From contig JAIOJX010000004.1 in assembly GCA_022376925.1 (NCBI GenBank), forward strand, positions 123,157,123-123,221,122: a stretch of 64,000 bases of DNA, read 5' to 3'. The notes below the pieces were generated by a model. That model was given only the letters and a program-made list of their open reading frames with translations. It had not been told where the DNA came from and made no database searches. Below, one piece after another: positions 10,702 to 23,592 of the stretch. Each line of letters starts with the position of its first letter. Positions within the stretch are counted from its first letter, which is position 1. Origin of the DNA: Tragulus kanchil (Eukaryota; Chordata; Mammalia; Artiodactyla; Tragulidae). Made by a program: the position numbers and the translations under genes.

Positions 10702-12618
10702 TACTCTAAAATCTAGTGGTTTGAAAGAACCATTTATTTAGCTCATGTTATTTCTGAACAGAAATTTAGACTGGGTTCAGTGAGCAGTTTTTCTTGTCTT
10801 GCCTGAGTTCCCTTATGAACCTGTGGTCAGCTGTGGATCAAGAAATTAGTGTAAGTGGCTTTGCTGGTCTTGATCGGGCTCTCACATCTTGGGATGTGAG
10901 TTGGGATGATTTTTCACTGTGTCACTTGGTCTCTCATCATCAAGCAGGCTCGTCCAGGCTTGCTCTTAGGGAGAGTCAGGGTTTCAAGACAGAAAACAGA
11001 GGTATGCAAGGCTATTCAAAGAGCGAGGCTCAATACTGGCCCCAATCACTTCCGCACCATTTTGTTGGCCAAACTGCAGTCACCTAGATTCAAGTGATAA
11101 AGGAACAGATTCCTTCTCTTGATGGTAAGAGTTAGAAACAGGGTGAAGACAAGGAAGGTAATGGTTGCAGTCATTTTGCAAAAAAAAAAAAAAAGTTAGA
11201 CTATCTTTAGGTACACTTGTCAAAATTGTTGTAGAATGCATACTTCAGTAAAGGGGGAAAATGGCCTGTTTCATATAGTTGTTAAGTATAAATCCAATAA
11301 AACTTGGAGGTCATCTACCAAATGACTTTTGTGCAATAAAAACTGAAATTTGGTCATTAGTTCTAATAGCGGTTAGGTAGCAATGACTTCGCAACAACTC
11401 TCAGGTTTAAGCATCCATATACAGGGGCATATTCATTCTCCCAGGCAGTTGTAAATAATCAAGCAATATTAAAAATAAAAGAAGACTTAGGTCTTGAGTA
11501 TTCCTTTGCTTCCTGATAAACCAATTTTTTGTAACATACCTTCATAATGATAACTTGGTTGTGGGTAGAGGGAATAAATAGACTTTTAGGTATACCTAGC
11601 TTCAATACTGACTTTGCACCCATGAGCTGTGTGATTCTAGGCAACTCAGTTTCTTTCTCTATGGTTTAGTTGCATAATTTTCAAACTGGGCAAACTTCTG
11701 AAGATCGCTGAAAGAATAAAATGAAATATTTCATCTTTTCAGAGCAGGCTCAGAGTAGCCCAGAAGTATTTACTGAATGAATTGGTGTACAAATGAACAA
11801 TGTTAGTTCCTGAACTGATTAGTCATTGTGGTGTAATAAACTACTCTAAAATCTAGTGGTTTGAAAGAACCATTTATTTAGCTCATGTTATTTCTGAACA
11901 GAAATTTAGACTGGGTTCAGTGAGCAGTTTTTCTTGTCTTGCCTGAGTTCCCTTATGAACCTGTGGTCAGCTGTGGATCAAGAAATTAGTGTAAGTGGCT
12001 TTGCTGGTCTTGATCGGGCTCTCACATCTTGGGATGTGAGTTGGGATGATTTTTCACTGTGTCACTTGGTCTCTCATCATCAAGCAGGCTCGTCCAGGCT
12101 TGCTCTTAGGGAGAGTCAGGGTTTCAAGACAGAAAACAGAGGTATGCAAGGCTATTCAAAGAGCGAGGCTCAATACTGGCCCCAATCACTTCCGCACCAT
12201 TTTGTTGGCCAAACTGCAGTCACCTAGATTCAAGTGATAAAGGAACAGATTCCTTCTCTTGATGGTAAGAGTTAGAAACAGGGTGAAGACAAGGAAGGTA
12301 ATGGTTGCAGTCATTTTGCAAAAAAAAAAAAAAAAAGTTAGACTATCTTTAGGTACACTTGTCAAAATTGTTGTAGAATGCATACTTCAGTAAAGGGGGA
12401 AAATGGCCTGTTTCATATAGTTGTTAAGTATAAATCCAATAAAACTTGGAGGTCATCTACCAAATGACTTTTGTGCAATAAAAACTGAAATTTGGTCATT
12501 AGTTCTAATAGCGGTTAGGTAGCAATGACTTCGGCAACAACTCTCAGGTTTAAGCATCCATATACAGGGGCATATTCATTCTCCCAGGCAGTTGTAAATA
12601 ATCAAGCAATATTAAAAA
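10344..12618. repeat. Direct tandem duplication 4 (unit about 1.14 kb)
   Basis: Copy A 10344-11475, eight unmatched bases, then copy B 11484-12618; offset 1140-1143. Differences are a longer A run in copy B (near 12320) and one inserted G near 12533. Copy A starts inside copy B of duplication 3, and the right end of copy B overlaps duplication 5. Confidence 0.95.
10697..11095. mobile_element. Ancient interspersed repeat, family not certain
   Basis: The text 'aatctagtggtttgaaag', 'ccatttatttagctca', 'cctgtggtcagctg', 'ggtctctcatcatc' and 'cattttgttggcca' recalls an old mammalian interspersed repeat I cannot name safely. The short plus-strand frame through it (10794-11087) is probably incidental. 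Copy at 11837-12235 through duplication 4. Confidence 0.4.
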
Positions 12619-14627
12619 AAAATGGAGAAAATGAAGAGGCAGGCAATTCTTAGAACACAACTAACTGGGATGTCCCCCACCCTCTTGCATTTCACCGAGT
12701 CATGAGCAACCTTGCCATTAGGGGCTTCAGAAAGGATTTGTGAGTAAAAAACAAAACAGATAAGCAAAAAAAAAAAAAAAAAGGAACACACTGAACCTAG
12801 ATATATAAATAGGCAATATAGGTAACTATACTTATACCATAGCAGGGTGACTAGAAACATCGGAAATAGAACATTGTTCTTGAAAAGAAACCTAGTCAGG
12901 TAAGAAAAAGATCAGGATTTTATTCTGAGTCTAAATCTTAGTGAATGTCCTGCTCTTTTCCTCACCATTTTGTTTGTCTTGGTTCAGTAAATCCTCAGAT
13001 AATTGCTTTCTCACAATCTCTGTAACAGCTCCTTTCTACCATACTCAATTTAAGCCCAGTAACTTTGAGAAATCCCTCTTTCTCTCTTAGATTCAGTCAT
13101 GTGTTACCAAACTAAAATTAGGCTTGGCTAATAAATGCAGTGTGACCCACATAAAAGAAAATGTAAATTTGGGAACCCGTGACACTAATTCCAAAGCTCT
13201 TTGAAGTTTCTGGAAGTCCTCTTCATTCTTCTCACACAGGCCTTTCTCTGCCTCCTCTCTTTCTGCTATTTAAAAATTTTTTCTTAATCACGTAGTATGC
13301 AGAATCTACAATTTTACCTCCAGTGTATAGCATTTCAGTTACACTGAGGTTTAAATAGACTTCTATAGGTATGGTTAATCATAGAATCTGACAATTTCTA
13401 CAGAAAGATGCATTTTAGCAATTGAATTAATAATGAAATCTAGAACACATTAACTTTATGTATTATATAAAATAAATAAAATGGGTTAACAAAAATTTTT
13501 TTTTGCTGAAATTTTTAAACTTCAAAGGGGAAAATGGCCTGTTTCATATAGTTGTTAAGTATAAATCCAATAAAACTTGGAGGTCATCTACCAAATGACT
13601 TTTGTGCAATAAAAACTGAAATTTGGTCATTAGTTCTAATAGCGGTTAGGTAGCAATGACTTCGGCAACAACTCTCAGGTTTAAGCATCCATATACAGGG
13701 GCATATTCATTCTCCCAGGCAGTTGTAAATAATCAAGCAATATTAAAAAAAAATGGAGAAAATGAAGAGGCAGGCAATTCTTAGAACACAACTAACTGGG
13801 ATGTCCCCCACCCTCTTGCATTTCACCGAGTCATGAGCAACCTTGCCATTAGGGGCTTCAGAAAGGATTTGTGAGTAAAAAACAAAACAGATAAGCAAAA
13901 AAAAAAAAAAAAAAAAAAAGGAACACACTGAACCTAGATATATAAATAGGCAATATAGGTAACTATACTTATACCATAGCAGGGTGACTAGAAACATCGG
14001 AAATAGAACATTGTTCTTGAAAAGAAACCTAGTCAGGTAAGAAAAAGATCAGGATTTTATTCTGAGTCTAAATCTTAGTGAATGTCCTGCTCTTTTCCTC
14101 ACCATTTTGTTTGTCTTGGTTCAGTAAATCCTCAGATAATTGCTTTCTCACAATCTCTGTAACAGCTCCTTTCTACCATACTCAATTTAAGCCCAGTAAC
14201 TTTGAGAAATCCCTCTTTCTCTCTTAGATTCAGTCATGTGTTACCAAACTAAAATTAGGCTTGGCTAATAAATGCAGTGTGACCCACATAAAAGAAAATG
14301 TAAATTTGGGAACCCGTGACACTAATTCCAAAGCTCTTTGAAGTTTCTGGAAGTCCTCTTCATTCTTCTCACACAGGCCTTTCTCTGCCTCCTCTCTTTC
14401 TGCTATTTAAAAATTTTTTCTTAATCACGTAGTATGCAGAATCTACAATTTTACCTCCAGTGTATAGCATTTCAGTTACACTGAGGTTTAAATAGACTTC
14501 TATAGGTATGGTTAATCATAGAATCTGACAATTTCTACAGAAAGATGCATTTTAGCAATTGAATTAATAATGAAATCTAGAACACATTAACTTTATGTAT
14601 TATATAAAATAAATAAACTGGGTTAAC
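12396..14627. repeat. Direct tandem duplication 5 (unit about 1.13 kb)
   Basis: Copy A 12396-13490, a 36-base low-complexity filler (13491-13526) not found elsewhere, then copy B 13527-14627. The A run near 13900 is longer in copy B. Copy A stops exactly where copy B meets the CHR-2 SINE insertion, so the break is at a repeat boundary. The start of the unit also occurs at about 11254. Confidence 0.95.
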
Positions 14628-14947
14628 ATATATATATATTTAGATTTATTTGTTGGCTGTGGTGTCTTTATTGCTGAATGTGGGCTTTCTCTAGTTGCAG
14701 CAAGTGGGGGTGACTCTTGATTGTGGTGCGTAAGCTTCTCACTGTGGTGGCTTCTTTTGTTGTGGAACGAGGTTCTAGGTGTGCAGGCTTCAATAGCTGA
14801 GGCTCAGGGGCTCTAGAGAGCTGGCTCAGTAATCGGGGCGCACAGGCTTAGGTGCCCTGTAGCATGTGGCATCTTCCTGGCCCAGGGATCAAACCGTGTC
14901 CCTTACATCGAAAGGTGGATTCTTAATTCTGGACCACCAGGGAAGTC
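14627..14947 (-). mobile_element. CHR-2 type SINE, full length
   Basis: Left to right: a TA/T-rich tail, 'ggctttctctagttgcag', 'ggtggcttcttttgttgtgg', 'ggcatcttcctggcccaggg' and the tRNA-type head 'ggaccaccagggaag'. This is the classic cetartiodactyl CHR-2 structure in reverse. A 12-base target-site duplication (aaactgggttaa) sits at 14615-14626 and 14948-14959. Age is moderate. The start of duplication 6 lies inside its head. Confidence 0.88.
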
Positions 14948-17061
14948 AAACTGGGTTAATATTTTAAGGAAAAAACTTTCATTTTGACTGAATAAAATTT
15001 AGAAACACTTAAAGAACATAGAATATTCTGAACAAAATAGCAAAGATCAAAGAGAAACTGAATTCCTGCCAGTGGGTACACCACAGCTCTCCCCTAGGAC
15101 AGCATTTTGAGGGACCGAGGATTAAAATAAATAAAAAAAATGAAATTGAAAATAAAAGGCAAATGGTTGCAAAATGTTAACTCCTCCAAATTAATCTATA
15201 AGTTTAGGGCTAAACTAATAAAAATAAGTTTAGCTCCATTTTTGTGGTGGGTATTATTTTTAAATCATGAAATTTATTGAGGTAAATTTAATGCCTTTTA
15301 CATATTTTAAATAACATCCACATAATCTATACGATGGTCTTCATTATTTAAAATGGCTCCATCAGGTCATGTAAAATTTCAACTTTGCTTGAAGTAATAG
15401 TGAACTGGTTACTCAATCAAAATACCATAAGTAGGCCATTACATTCTAGAATGTTCAAAGGCAGTTGAAGTAATATGTTCATAAGCATTAATTATAAGAC
15501 ATTTTAGGGGAAAATATAATTCTATCAAACTTCAATAAGAGCAAAACTAGAACAGTTAAACGACTGCAATTAAACTAAAGAGAAATGAATTACTTTTACA
15601 GAGAGAAAACCCAGCTAGATGCCCCGTTGTGGCTGTGGACGCTCAGAGTTCAGCTGCTGGGAAAGCTGAATGAGCTGCGTGTCACCTGGATCCCTGGTCC
15701 TCATGCTGCTTCCCTTTCCTCTGAGGACTTGATTGTCCAGCGGTTCTCCTGATCCTCACAGGCTTCTGCCCAGCACTGTAGGTGGAACAGCACAGCCAAA
15801 AGGCCCACTTGGAAAAAGCTGGAATTTGAACCCTGTTTCCACCAGTTTTGTCTATTATGACCTCTCCCTACTTCACCCCACCTTTTCTTTGAGCTTTCTC
15901 TCAGTCGACAGAGCTGCCAGCTGTCTTTCTTGAGGTTTTTCTCACTGGAGATTATCTACTCTTGATAGAGGAAGGTTTTTTTGACATTTAATTCCTTGGG
16001 GATTCTTAATTCTGGACCACCAGGGAAGTCAAACTGGGTTAATATTTTAAGGAAAAAACTTTCATTTTGACTGAATAAAATTTAGAAACACTTAAAGAAC
16101 ATAGAATATTCTGAACAAAATAGCAAAGATCAAAGAGAAACTGAATTCCTGCCAGTGGGTACACCACAGCTCTCCCCTAGGACAGCATTTTGAGGGACCG
16201 AGGATTAAAATAAATAAAAAAAATGAAATTGAAAATAAAAGGCAAATGGTTGCAAAATGTTAACTCCTCCAAATTAATCTATAAGTTTAGGGCTAAACTA
16301 ATAAAAATAAGTTTAGCTCCATTTTTGTGGTGGGTATTATTTTTAAATCATGAAATTTATTGAGGTAAATTTAATGCCTTTTACATATTTTAAATAACAT
16401 CCACATAATCTATACGATGGTCTTCATTATTTAAAATGGCTCCATCAGGTCATGTAAAATTTCAACTTTGCTTGAAGTAATAGTGAACTGGTTACTCAAT
16501 CAAAATACCATAAGTAGGCCATTACATTCTAGAATGTTCAAAGGCAGTTGAAGTAATATGTTCATAAGCATTAATTATAAGACATTTTAGGGGAAAATAT
16601 AATTCTATCAAACTTCAATAAGAGCAAAACTAGAACAGTTAAACGACTGCAATTAAACTAAAGAGAAATGAATTACTTTTACAGAGAGAAAACCCAGCTA
16701 GATGCCCCGTTGTGGCTGTGGACGCTCAGAGTTCAGCTGCTGGGAAAGCTGAATGAGCTGCGTGTCACCTGGATCCCTGGTCCTCATGCTGCTTCCCTTT
16801 CCTCTGAGGACTTGATTGTCCAGCGGTTCTCCTGATCCTCACAGGCTTCTGCCCAGCACTGTAGGTGGAACAGCACAGCCAAAAGGCCCACTTGGAAAAA
16901 GCTGGAATTTGAACCCTGTTTCCACCAGTTTTGTCTATTATGACCTCTCCCTACTTCACCCCCACCTTTTTCTTTGAGCTTTCTCTCAGTCGACAGAGCT
17001 GCCAGCTGTCTTTCTTGAGGTTTTTCTCACTGGAGATTATCTACTCTTGATAGAGGAAGGT
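14917..17061. repeat. Direct tandem duplication 6 (unit about 1.08 kb)
   Basis: Copy A 14917-15976, a 23-base filler (15977-15999), then copy B 16000-17061. Differences are one-base homopolymer changes near the right end (CCCC/CCCCC and TTTT/TTTTT at about 15880 and 16965). Copy B begins with a fragment of the CHR-2 head, which therefore appears at 16000-16030 with no SINE body. Confidence 0.94.
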
Positions 17062-18845
17062 ATACTTTCCCATTCTTTTTCCAGGTCTTCAGCCATCTCC
17101 CTTGTTCAGCTGATATTTTCATACCGCTTGGGAAGTTATTGTTTTCCTTATTTGTATTGTAAGTGGTAAAAACCCTCCTCTGCTAATTTTCTGTACAGTC
17201 CCACTACAGGTTCTTGATGAGGTTCAGGCAGTATTTGCAATCTCAGCTGAAGCTTTTGAATCTCATTTGAAAGCTGAGAAAGTGAAAAGCCACTTCTTAG
17301 CTTAAAAGTTCACTGCCTTTCTTCTAAGTCCTGAACACTCTTGGCCTGGCCCCAAATGCTCTGTCACTGTTTTAACCTGACTTCCCCTCCTCCTCTGGGA
17401 CCATCTTTTAGGATTTCTCAACCCCCACCCCCAACAAGGATTAAAATAATCAAACAAGGAGGCTGTTAGACGGATGTGACTCTAATGTGGTGGGGACTTA
17501 ATGTAAGCAAATCAACATTTAAGCCTGTAAATGCCTCAAGGTTACAAAATCGAAAAGTTTAGCATAGTCAGTTACAAAGAGCTGGCTAGGCTTTAGGTTA
17601 TAGGCAGTCAAATGACTTATTTTCTTTGCTTCCACACTTTGTGTAAGTCTTTCTCCTGGCTGCTATTGATGGAACGTTCCTAATCACTCTGGTTTGGCAC
17701 TGCCTGATTGAAGCCTATTTTTGTGCAAATCTTACACATTTTAAATATGCCTCAGTATATTTTTTAACACAATTATCAAAATAACTCTTCCAACCATACA
17801 TGGTTGTCTGAAGAGATGTTCTGGGTTTCAAATTTGCTTTCTTCATCTTATGTTTCCTGACTGACACTCAAACTCTGCCCCAGGTGGTGCCCCCCAACTT
17901 GGCCAAAATGTGATGGTCCAGGCAGGCCCCACCCTGCTTTGGGTAGAACTCCTTGAAGAGTTCACTTGCTTCCCTCCTTGACTGCCCTCAAACTCTTCTT
18001 AATGCTCACTCTCCCTGATTCACTGTTGTGTTTTTCACTGATCTCTCTTAGTGATCTCTGGCTCTCCCATCAGAGTGCCTCATGGCATTCGTCACGGAGA
18101 AGGGAGTCGGCTCTCATTTTCCTGGGTTTTAGGGCACTTTTCACTCTTTGAATTTCATGGCCAGGTGAAGACAGAGACTTTGGGTTCTATGGAGTTTGAG
18201 GAAATATAATGTCTGTTATACCTATTATTATAAATTCAAATATAAATTTCATATTGTGCTTCAAGTTAGTTCACTAATCTATCTTGCTTCTGAATTCTTT
18301 GTGAAAACTGGAAGGTGAGGTCTAACCACTTTGCTGTGTCTTGAATATAAGAAAAACTCAGATAAAACTGTTTGCAGCTTTTCCTGGAAAAACTGATTAT
18401 GCTGTCTTCCTTGATATTGTGTTAAATTTTCACAAATGGAGTTTAGCTCTTTAATAAGAGCTCATTCTTATCTTCACGACAGATTCTTAAATTCAACCTG
18501 GAAATCTGGGAGCCTGTGTTCTACCAGAAAATTAGTCCAAGTTTTTCTCTTTGTGCATCTCACCTGGTAGATTTACCACCTCCTCTGCCTTTCCCTAATC
18601 ACAAGACAGTAACAATATTTATTTAGTCTATTTGTCTCCATTGTTAGAAGGTATAAGCATTAATAACAATTTGATTGCAAAGCAATTGTGCATGCAATTA
18701 GAAATGATTTAAGGAGATATAGTATTTTAATATCATAACTCCTATGAAACAATTTGTCCATTGGTTTCCTGTGACATTGCATGACTCTCCATTTGCTTCA
18801 TCTCCTCAGCTGCATGGCATGAACTAAGACCACTCTGTGTCCACT
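17062..18845. other. Single-copy DNA, no recognised feature
   Basis: About 1.8 kb without a recognised repeat or gene. A short plus-strand frame at 17966-18151 lies in a C/T-rich stretch and has no domain I recognise. This is one of the longest non-repetitive stretches and the best place for unique probes. Confidence 0.45.
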
Positions 18846-21041
18846 CCTTAATTGACATTGCTACAGAAAGGTGATTTCCAGTTCCATTTAAGCTGATATC
18901 ATAATCTATACAGAATTATGTTAGGATTTTAAAGGGAGAATCCAGGTCAAACAGGAAAAAGTGACAACCTGTTCCCTGATCCCTTTATCAACTGCTCTGT
19001 GTGATTTCACCTTGCAACCAGGTCTCCATCAGGAGCTTCATTATTTATTTGCTAAACTATGTTGAACTCTCTCAAAACCTTGTCCTGGGACAAACAGGAT
19101 AAGAGTGGGAAATTAAATGCCATTGAGAAGAAGAAGCTGACTCATTTCAGCTTTAGGAACCAGACAACTACAGAAACCTAAGCTACAGAGGGCTCCTAGA
19201 CTCAGGTGAATGAGTAGATACTTCTAAACTGCTGGGCTGAAGGCACCAGTCTCTCCATCTGAATCTGTAGGCCTAAAGACTCAAAACCAGCTCTCAACAA
19301 TGAAGCTTTTCCTGTCGTCACTGTTGGGGAATATTGGAAAATACTATTGCCAGAAAAAGGAAAGAATGAAAAATAACCACATGGGAAACAAAAGGAGATA
19401 ACTTCCACCTGGATCCTTTTGCTCACTGAAGGAATCACAGAAAATCACAGAAAACCAGCTGCCCAGGGTTAGCAAGTGGTATAAAATGAACACTGGCGAA
19501 TGAGCTATAGGGTCAGGTCATCCAAGATGGCTGTTCTCTTGCTCTCCGTTGCTAGACTGACCAGGTGCTGCTTCACTCAGGTTGTAACTGAGCAGGACCC
19601 CGGGGTGTCTTGGGACAGGCCTTCCCTCCAGATCCTCTTTAGCTCCTCTCTGAAGTACCTAGAGAATTGTATTTGATGCACATTTCCTGAGTTGTTTTTG
19701 TAAAAGCAAACAAATAAAACTCCCCCTCTCCAACAAATAGAAGATGTTAACTACTTAGCAACCATGAGCACATAGCCCCAGGCCTCCTGGAGCCTAAGGA
19801 TGGGTACTGTTAAGTCCTGTAACACTGCCCTGCCACCTTACCATCAGCCAATCAGGGTTGTGCACAAACTGATCATAGACTCTGCAACCCCCCTCCCTCA
19901 CCTGGCCTTTAAAATTGCTTTGCCAAAACCCTCCAGGAGCCCCCCTTAATTGACATTGCTACAGAAAGGTGATTTCCAGTTCCATTTAAGCTGATATCAT
20001 AATCTATACAGAATTATGTTAGGATTTTAAAGGGAGAATCCAGGTCAAACAGGAAAAAGTGACAACCTGTTCCCTGATCCCTTTATCAACTGCTCTGTGT
20101 GATTTCACCTTGCAACCAGGTCTCCATCAGGAGCTTCATTATTTATTTGCTAAACTATGTTGAACTCTCTCAAAACCTTGTCCTGGGACAAACAGGATAA
20201 GAGTGGGAAATTAAATGCCATTGAGAAGAAGAAGCTGACTCATTTCAGCTTTAGGAACCAGACAACTACAGAAACCTAAGCTACAGAGGGCTCCTAGACT
20301 CAGGTGAATGAGTAGATACTTCTAAACTGCTGGGCTGAAGGCACCAGTCTCTCCATCTGAATCTGTAGGCCTAAAGACTCAAAACCAGCTCTCAACAATG
20401 AAGCTTTTCCTGTCGTCACTGTTGGGGAATATTGGAAAATACTATTGCCAGAAAAAGGAAAGAATGAAAAATAACCACATGGGAAACAAAAGGAGATAAC
20501 TTCCACCTGGATCCTTTTGCTCACTGAAGGAATCACAGAAAATCACAGAAAACCAGCTGCCCAGGGTTAGCAAGTGGTATAAAATGAACACTGGCGAATG
20601 AGCTATAGGGTCAGGTCATCCAAGATGGCTGTTCTCTTGCTCTCCGTTGCTAGACTGACCAGGTGCTGCTTCACTCAGGTTGTAACTGAGCAGGACCCCG
20701 GGGTGTCTTGGGACAGGCCTTCCCTCCAGATCCTCTTTAGCTCCTCTCTGAAGTACCTAGAGAATTGTATTTGATGCACATTTCCTGAGTTGTTTTTGTA
20801 AAAGCAAACAAATAAAACTCCCCCTCTCCAACAAATAGAAGATGTTAACTACTTAGCAACCATGAGCACATAGCCCCAGGCCTCCTGGAGCCTAAGGATG
20901 GGTACTGTTAAGTCCTGTAACACTGCCCTGCCACCTTACCATCAGCCAATCAGGGTTGTGCACAAACTGATCATAGACTCTGCAACCCCCCTCCCTCACC
21001 TGGCCTTTAAAATTGCTTTGCCAAAACCCTCCAGGGAGCCC
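18846..21041. repeat. Direct tandem duplication 7 (unit 1098 bp)
   Basis: Copy A 18846-19943 and copy B 19944-21041, offset 1098. The junction lies in a run of C residues. The right end of the unit is inside an LTR, so copy A carries only the left two thirds of that LTR (from 19583) and copy B continues into the complete one. Confidence 0.95.
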
Positions 21042-21164
21042 AGGGCGTTTTAGGGCATGAGCCGCCTCTTTTCTCACAGGGCCTTGCAATAAACGTTGCT
21101 CCAAACTCTGAAGTTTCAGTTTGGGCTCACTGTGCATTGGGCATGTGAACTTGCATTAATAACA
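20681..21164 (+). mobile_element. Solo LTR of an endogenous retrovirus (LTR-Y)
   Basis: About 484 bp running TG...CA, with promoter-like signals in LTR order: a CCAAT-type box 'agccaatcag' near 20944, an A/T-rich TATA-like 'tttaaaatt' near 21006, and an AATAAA polyadenylation signal near 21089 followed by a U5-like tail. It interrupts another LTR-like sequence. No clear target-site duplication is visible. A truncated copy at 19583-19943 comes from duplication 7. No coding sequence. Confidence 0.6.
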
Positions 21165-21548
21165 TGACTATCTGGTCCTCTTAATTACAGGGAGTAATCA
21201 GTAACTACCTACATGCACGCCCTGGGCCCAGAAGCACTTTCCCCTGGTAACTGACGAGCCACGCTGACGTCACTGGCGCCTTAAGTAGTAACTCCGCCTC
21301 CTCCGTAGAGTAGCGAAGGTCCTTGCAGTCTGCCTTGGAACCCGGCCACCAAGGCGGCAAGGGGGCTGAGGCTCTCCCAGCTACCACCACAGCCACCCAC
21401 AGTGGGGTGTATTTCCACTACCTTTTGCTTCAGACAGGTAAGATTTGTTTCCCAGTAAACTGTTGGTATTTCCGTTGCTATTTCCTGGCACTTCGGTTTG
21501 GGGGCTGGCAACTAGAAGGCTTGCAGTTCTGGGGAGTGCAGCCCAGCA

Positions 21549-23187
21549 ATTGACGAGCAAGCCAGGAGGCCGAAGAGAGCCAAGATGTTGGGCAGTAAGA
21601 ACGGGGAATGGAAAGGTGCAGAGGGGACCCGGGTGTGGCAATGCAGCAAGGAATGGGTGCCGTCAAGAGAGTCCCGATTGTCGTGGCCTTTTCGGAATTG
21701 GAGCCCCAAAGTGTGGGACGCTACTGGGGGCAGTGAAGAAGAGGAAGGAGGTTGGGGTGATGCCACAGAAGTCCCTGTTGCAGGGGATAGAGGTGAAAAG
21801 CAGCTGGCTACCAGGAGAGATGTTTTTCACTGTGTGGACAATATCCTGTTCAGAGTCTCTTTTCTAGTTTTAAAGGAGCAGCCCTGCATTTGTTGCTCCT
21901 CTGACTGCACAGGGGTGGCTGGTGAATACAGACAAACTGTGAGGACGTGGATTATCAAGCAAATGTTTGGGTGTTATGTGGTCTGGTAAGATAAGCATTT
22001 ACACTAAACAGTTGCAGACACAGGTTCGATGGCTATTAACTCAGGGACAGACTTGTGAATTCGATGTGGCCCGTTAACCAGAGCATTTGGTTGGGGCCTT
22101 TGGCAATGACGAAATTAGAGTTGCTTTGGTCTTCGGGTCCCAGCTATGGAAGGGGGCAGAGTAATGACGGTGTGTTCGAGCAAACGAATGTGCAGTCTTG
22201 TGTGTGACAGCAGGTGGGAGGCATTACAAAAGGCCTACCTGATTCGTTGATCAACACAACCAAACCGCTGTGTGGGGAGTCGTAACAGCTGTGCAGGATG
22301 TAGGGCCTCCTGTGGGCTTAAACAGCAACCAAGGAGACTGCTTTAGCAGCCATGAACTTCAGGTTTGGGCCAACAGAAATGACACGCACACTGGCGTTTC
22401 AACCTGCCCTACAACTCTAGTGCTGCTGGACTCACGGAAAAGGTAAGTGGACGACTTAAATGACAATTGAGATGGAAACCTACTCAGGACCAGGAGGCTA
22501 ACCAAGCCTTATGAACTATAACCGAATGTCCCACTGCCTGCGCCATGGACCCAAAGGCAACTATGTCCTTTAGTCAGGATGATAACTCACTTGGACCGTG
22601 CCACAGCATCTACCATCCCCTGGGGACGCCTTCAGCTGGAACTGTGGGAGTTGAGGGTGGACAGGAGGTGTGGCACTGCTGGTCAGGACAAAACCACAGG
22701 CAGGCGTGGTGCTATCTCAGAATGCTGTGACTGCCTGGGCTTTGCTTAATGGTCATGATCTCCCCTGAATTGTGCCTATCACACCTCTCACGTTTTGTGC
22801 CTAGTCTGAACAGAGGACGTCTGTTGAGGACTGGGTGACAAGGGTGGTCTCCCTGTGGAGTGAGTCTGGTTGGTGGGTCAGCAGTCAGATGCTATGGAAA
22901 ACTGACTCGGCTAATGCCACAGCATGGGGACCATTGAAAACTCCTGCCTCCTTCCTGTCCTGCATCCCAGGCCCCTGGCTCCAGAATTTGCCCACCTCTT
23001 GGCGAATAACTCTTTAATATACTAAATATCTTACCTCTCGATATTCTTTAGCTGCTGTTGTTTGTACTGCATTTGTGGTTTTTGGTGCTGGTGTACTTTG
23101 ACATACCTGCCCCCAGGGATATCGTGAAAGAGGGGCAGACCGAGATTGTACGGGTTGTGCAGCATATGTAAGGGTGGAGAGTATGGT
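21549..23187. other. Interior of the degenerate LTR element, non-coding
   Basis: About 1.6 kb between the paired LTR-like segments. Frames are short and broken by stops (the largest, 21445-21867 and 21585-21989, begin in or near the left LTR), and I see no intact retroviral domain. It is therefore either an internally deleted provirus or a non-autonomous element. A retroviral origin rests on the flanking repeats, not on a recognised protein. Confidence 0.45.
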
Positions 23188-23592
23188 CAGCCACTCAACA
23201 TGACTGTTCTCTTGCTTTCCCTCTACATCTTCCACATGACTATTCAATCCTCTTAATTACAGGGCTTAGTAACTGCCCAGGTGCTTACCCCTGCCCCAGT
23301 TGCTGGTTTCCCTGGCAACTGATAAGCCCACCTGATGTCAATTTCACCTAGAAATCATAGCCTCCTGCTCCCCAGGTAGTGAAGATTGCTGAGATCTTCT
23401 GCCTGCTATCTGCCACACATAGTATGTTGTCACTCTAGAATATTCTGCTTTGGTCTGGTAGGACTCTGTCTCCAGTACACTGTGGATTGCATCTGTATCT
23501 GTTTCCAGTTTTTTTCCTTTGGTCTCAAGACTTGGAAAGAAGGCTTATTGGTTGGCGGGGTGCAGCCTAACAATACCTTACAGCCAGTTTTA

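Larger units (their letters stand above)
20609..23578 (+). mobile_element. Degenerate LTR element with two diverged LTRs
   Basis: Two direct, clearly related segments bracket the region: 21165-21548 and 23237-23578. They share 'tcttaattacaggg', then 'agtaact', 'tggtaactga/tggcaactga', 'gcctcct' and the end 'gtgcagcc..aacaat'. A further match left of LTR-Y (about 20609-20660 against 23188-23236, 'ctgttctcttgct') indicates that LTR-Y landed inside the left LTR. The LTRs are heavily diverged, so the insertion is old. The orientation is a guess from the similarity to LTR order. Confidence 0.55.

Noticed and set aside
21445..21989. Overlapping plus-strand frames of 140 and 134 codons as candidate genes
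   Set aside because: They start in or near the LTR-like sequence, overlap each other in different frames, show no recognisable domain and have stop-rich continuations. GC-richer composition alone can give such frames.
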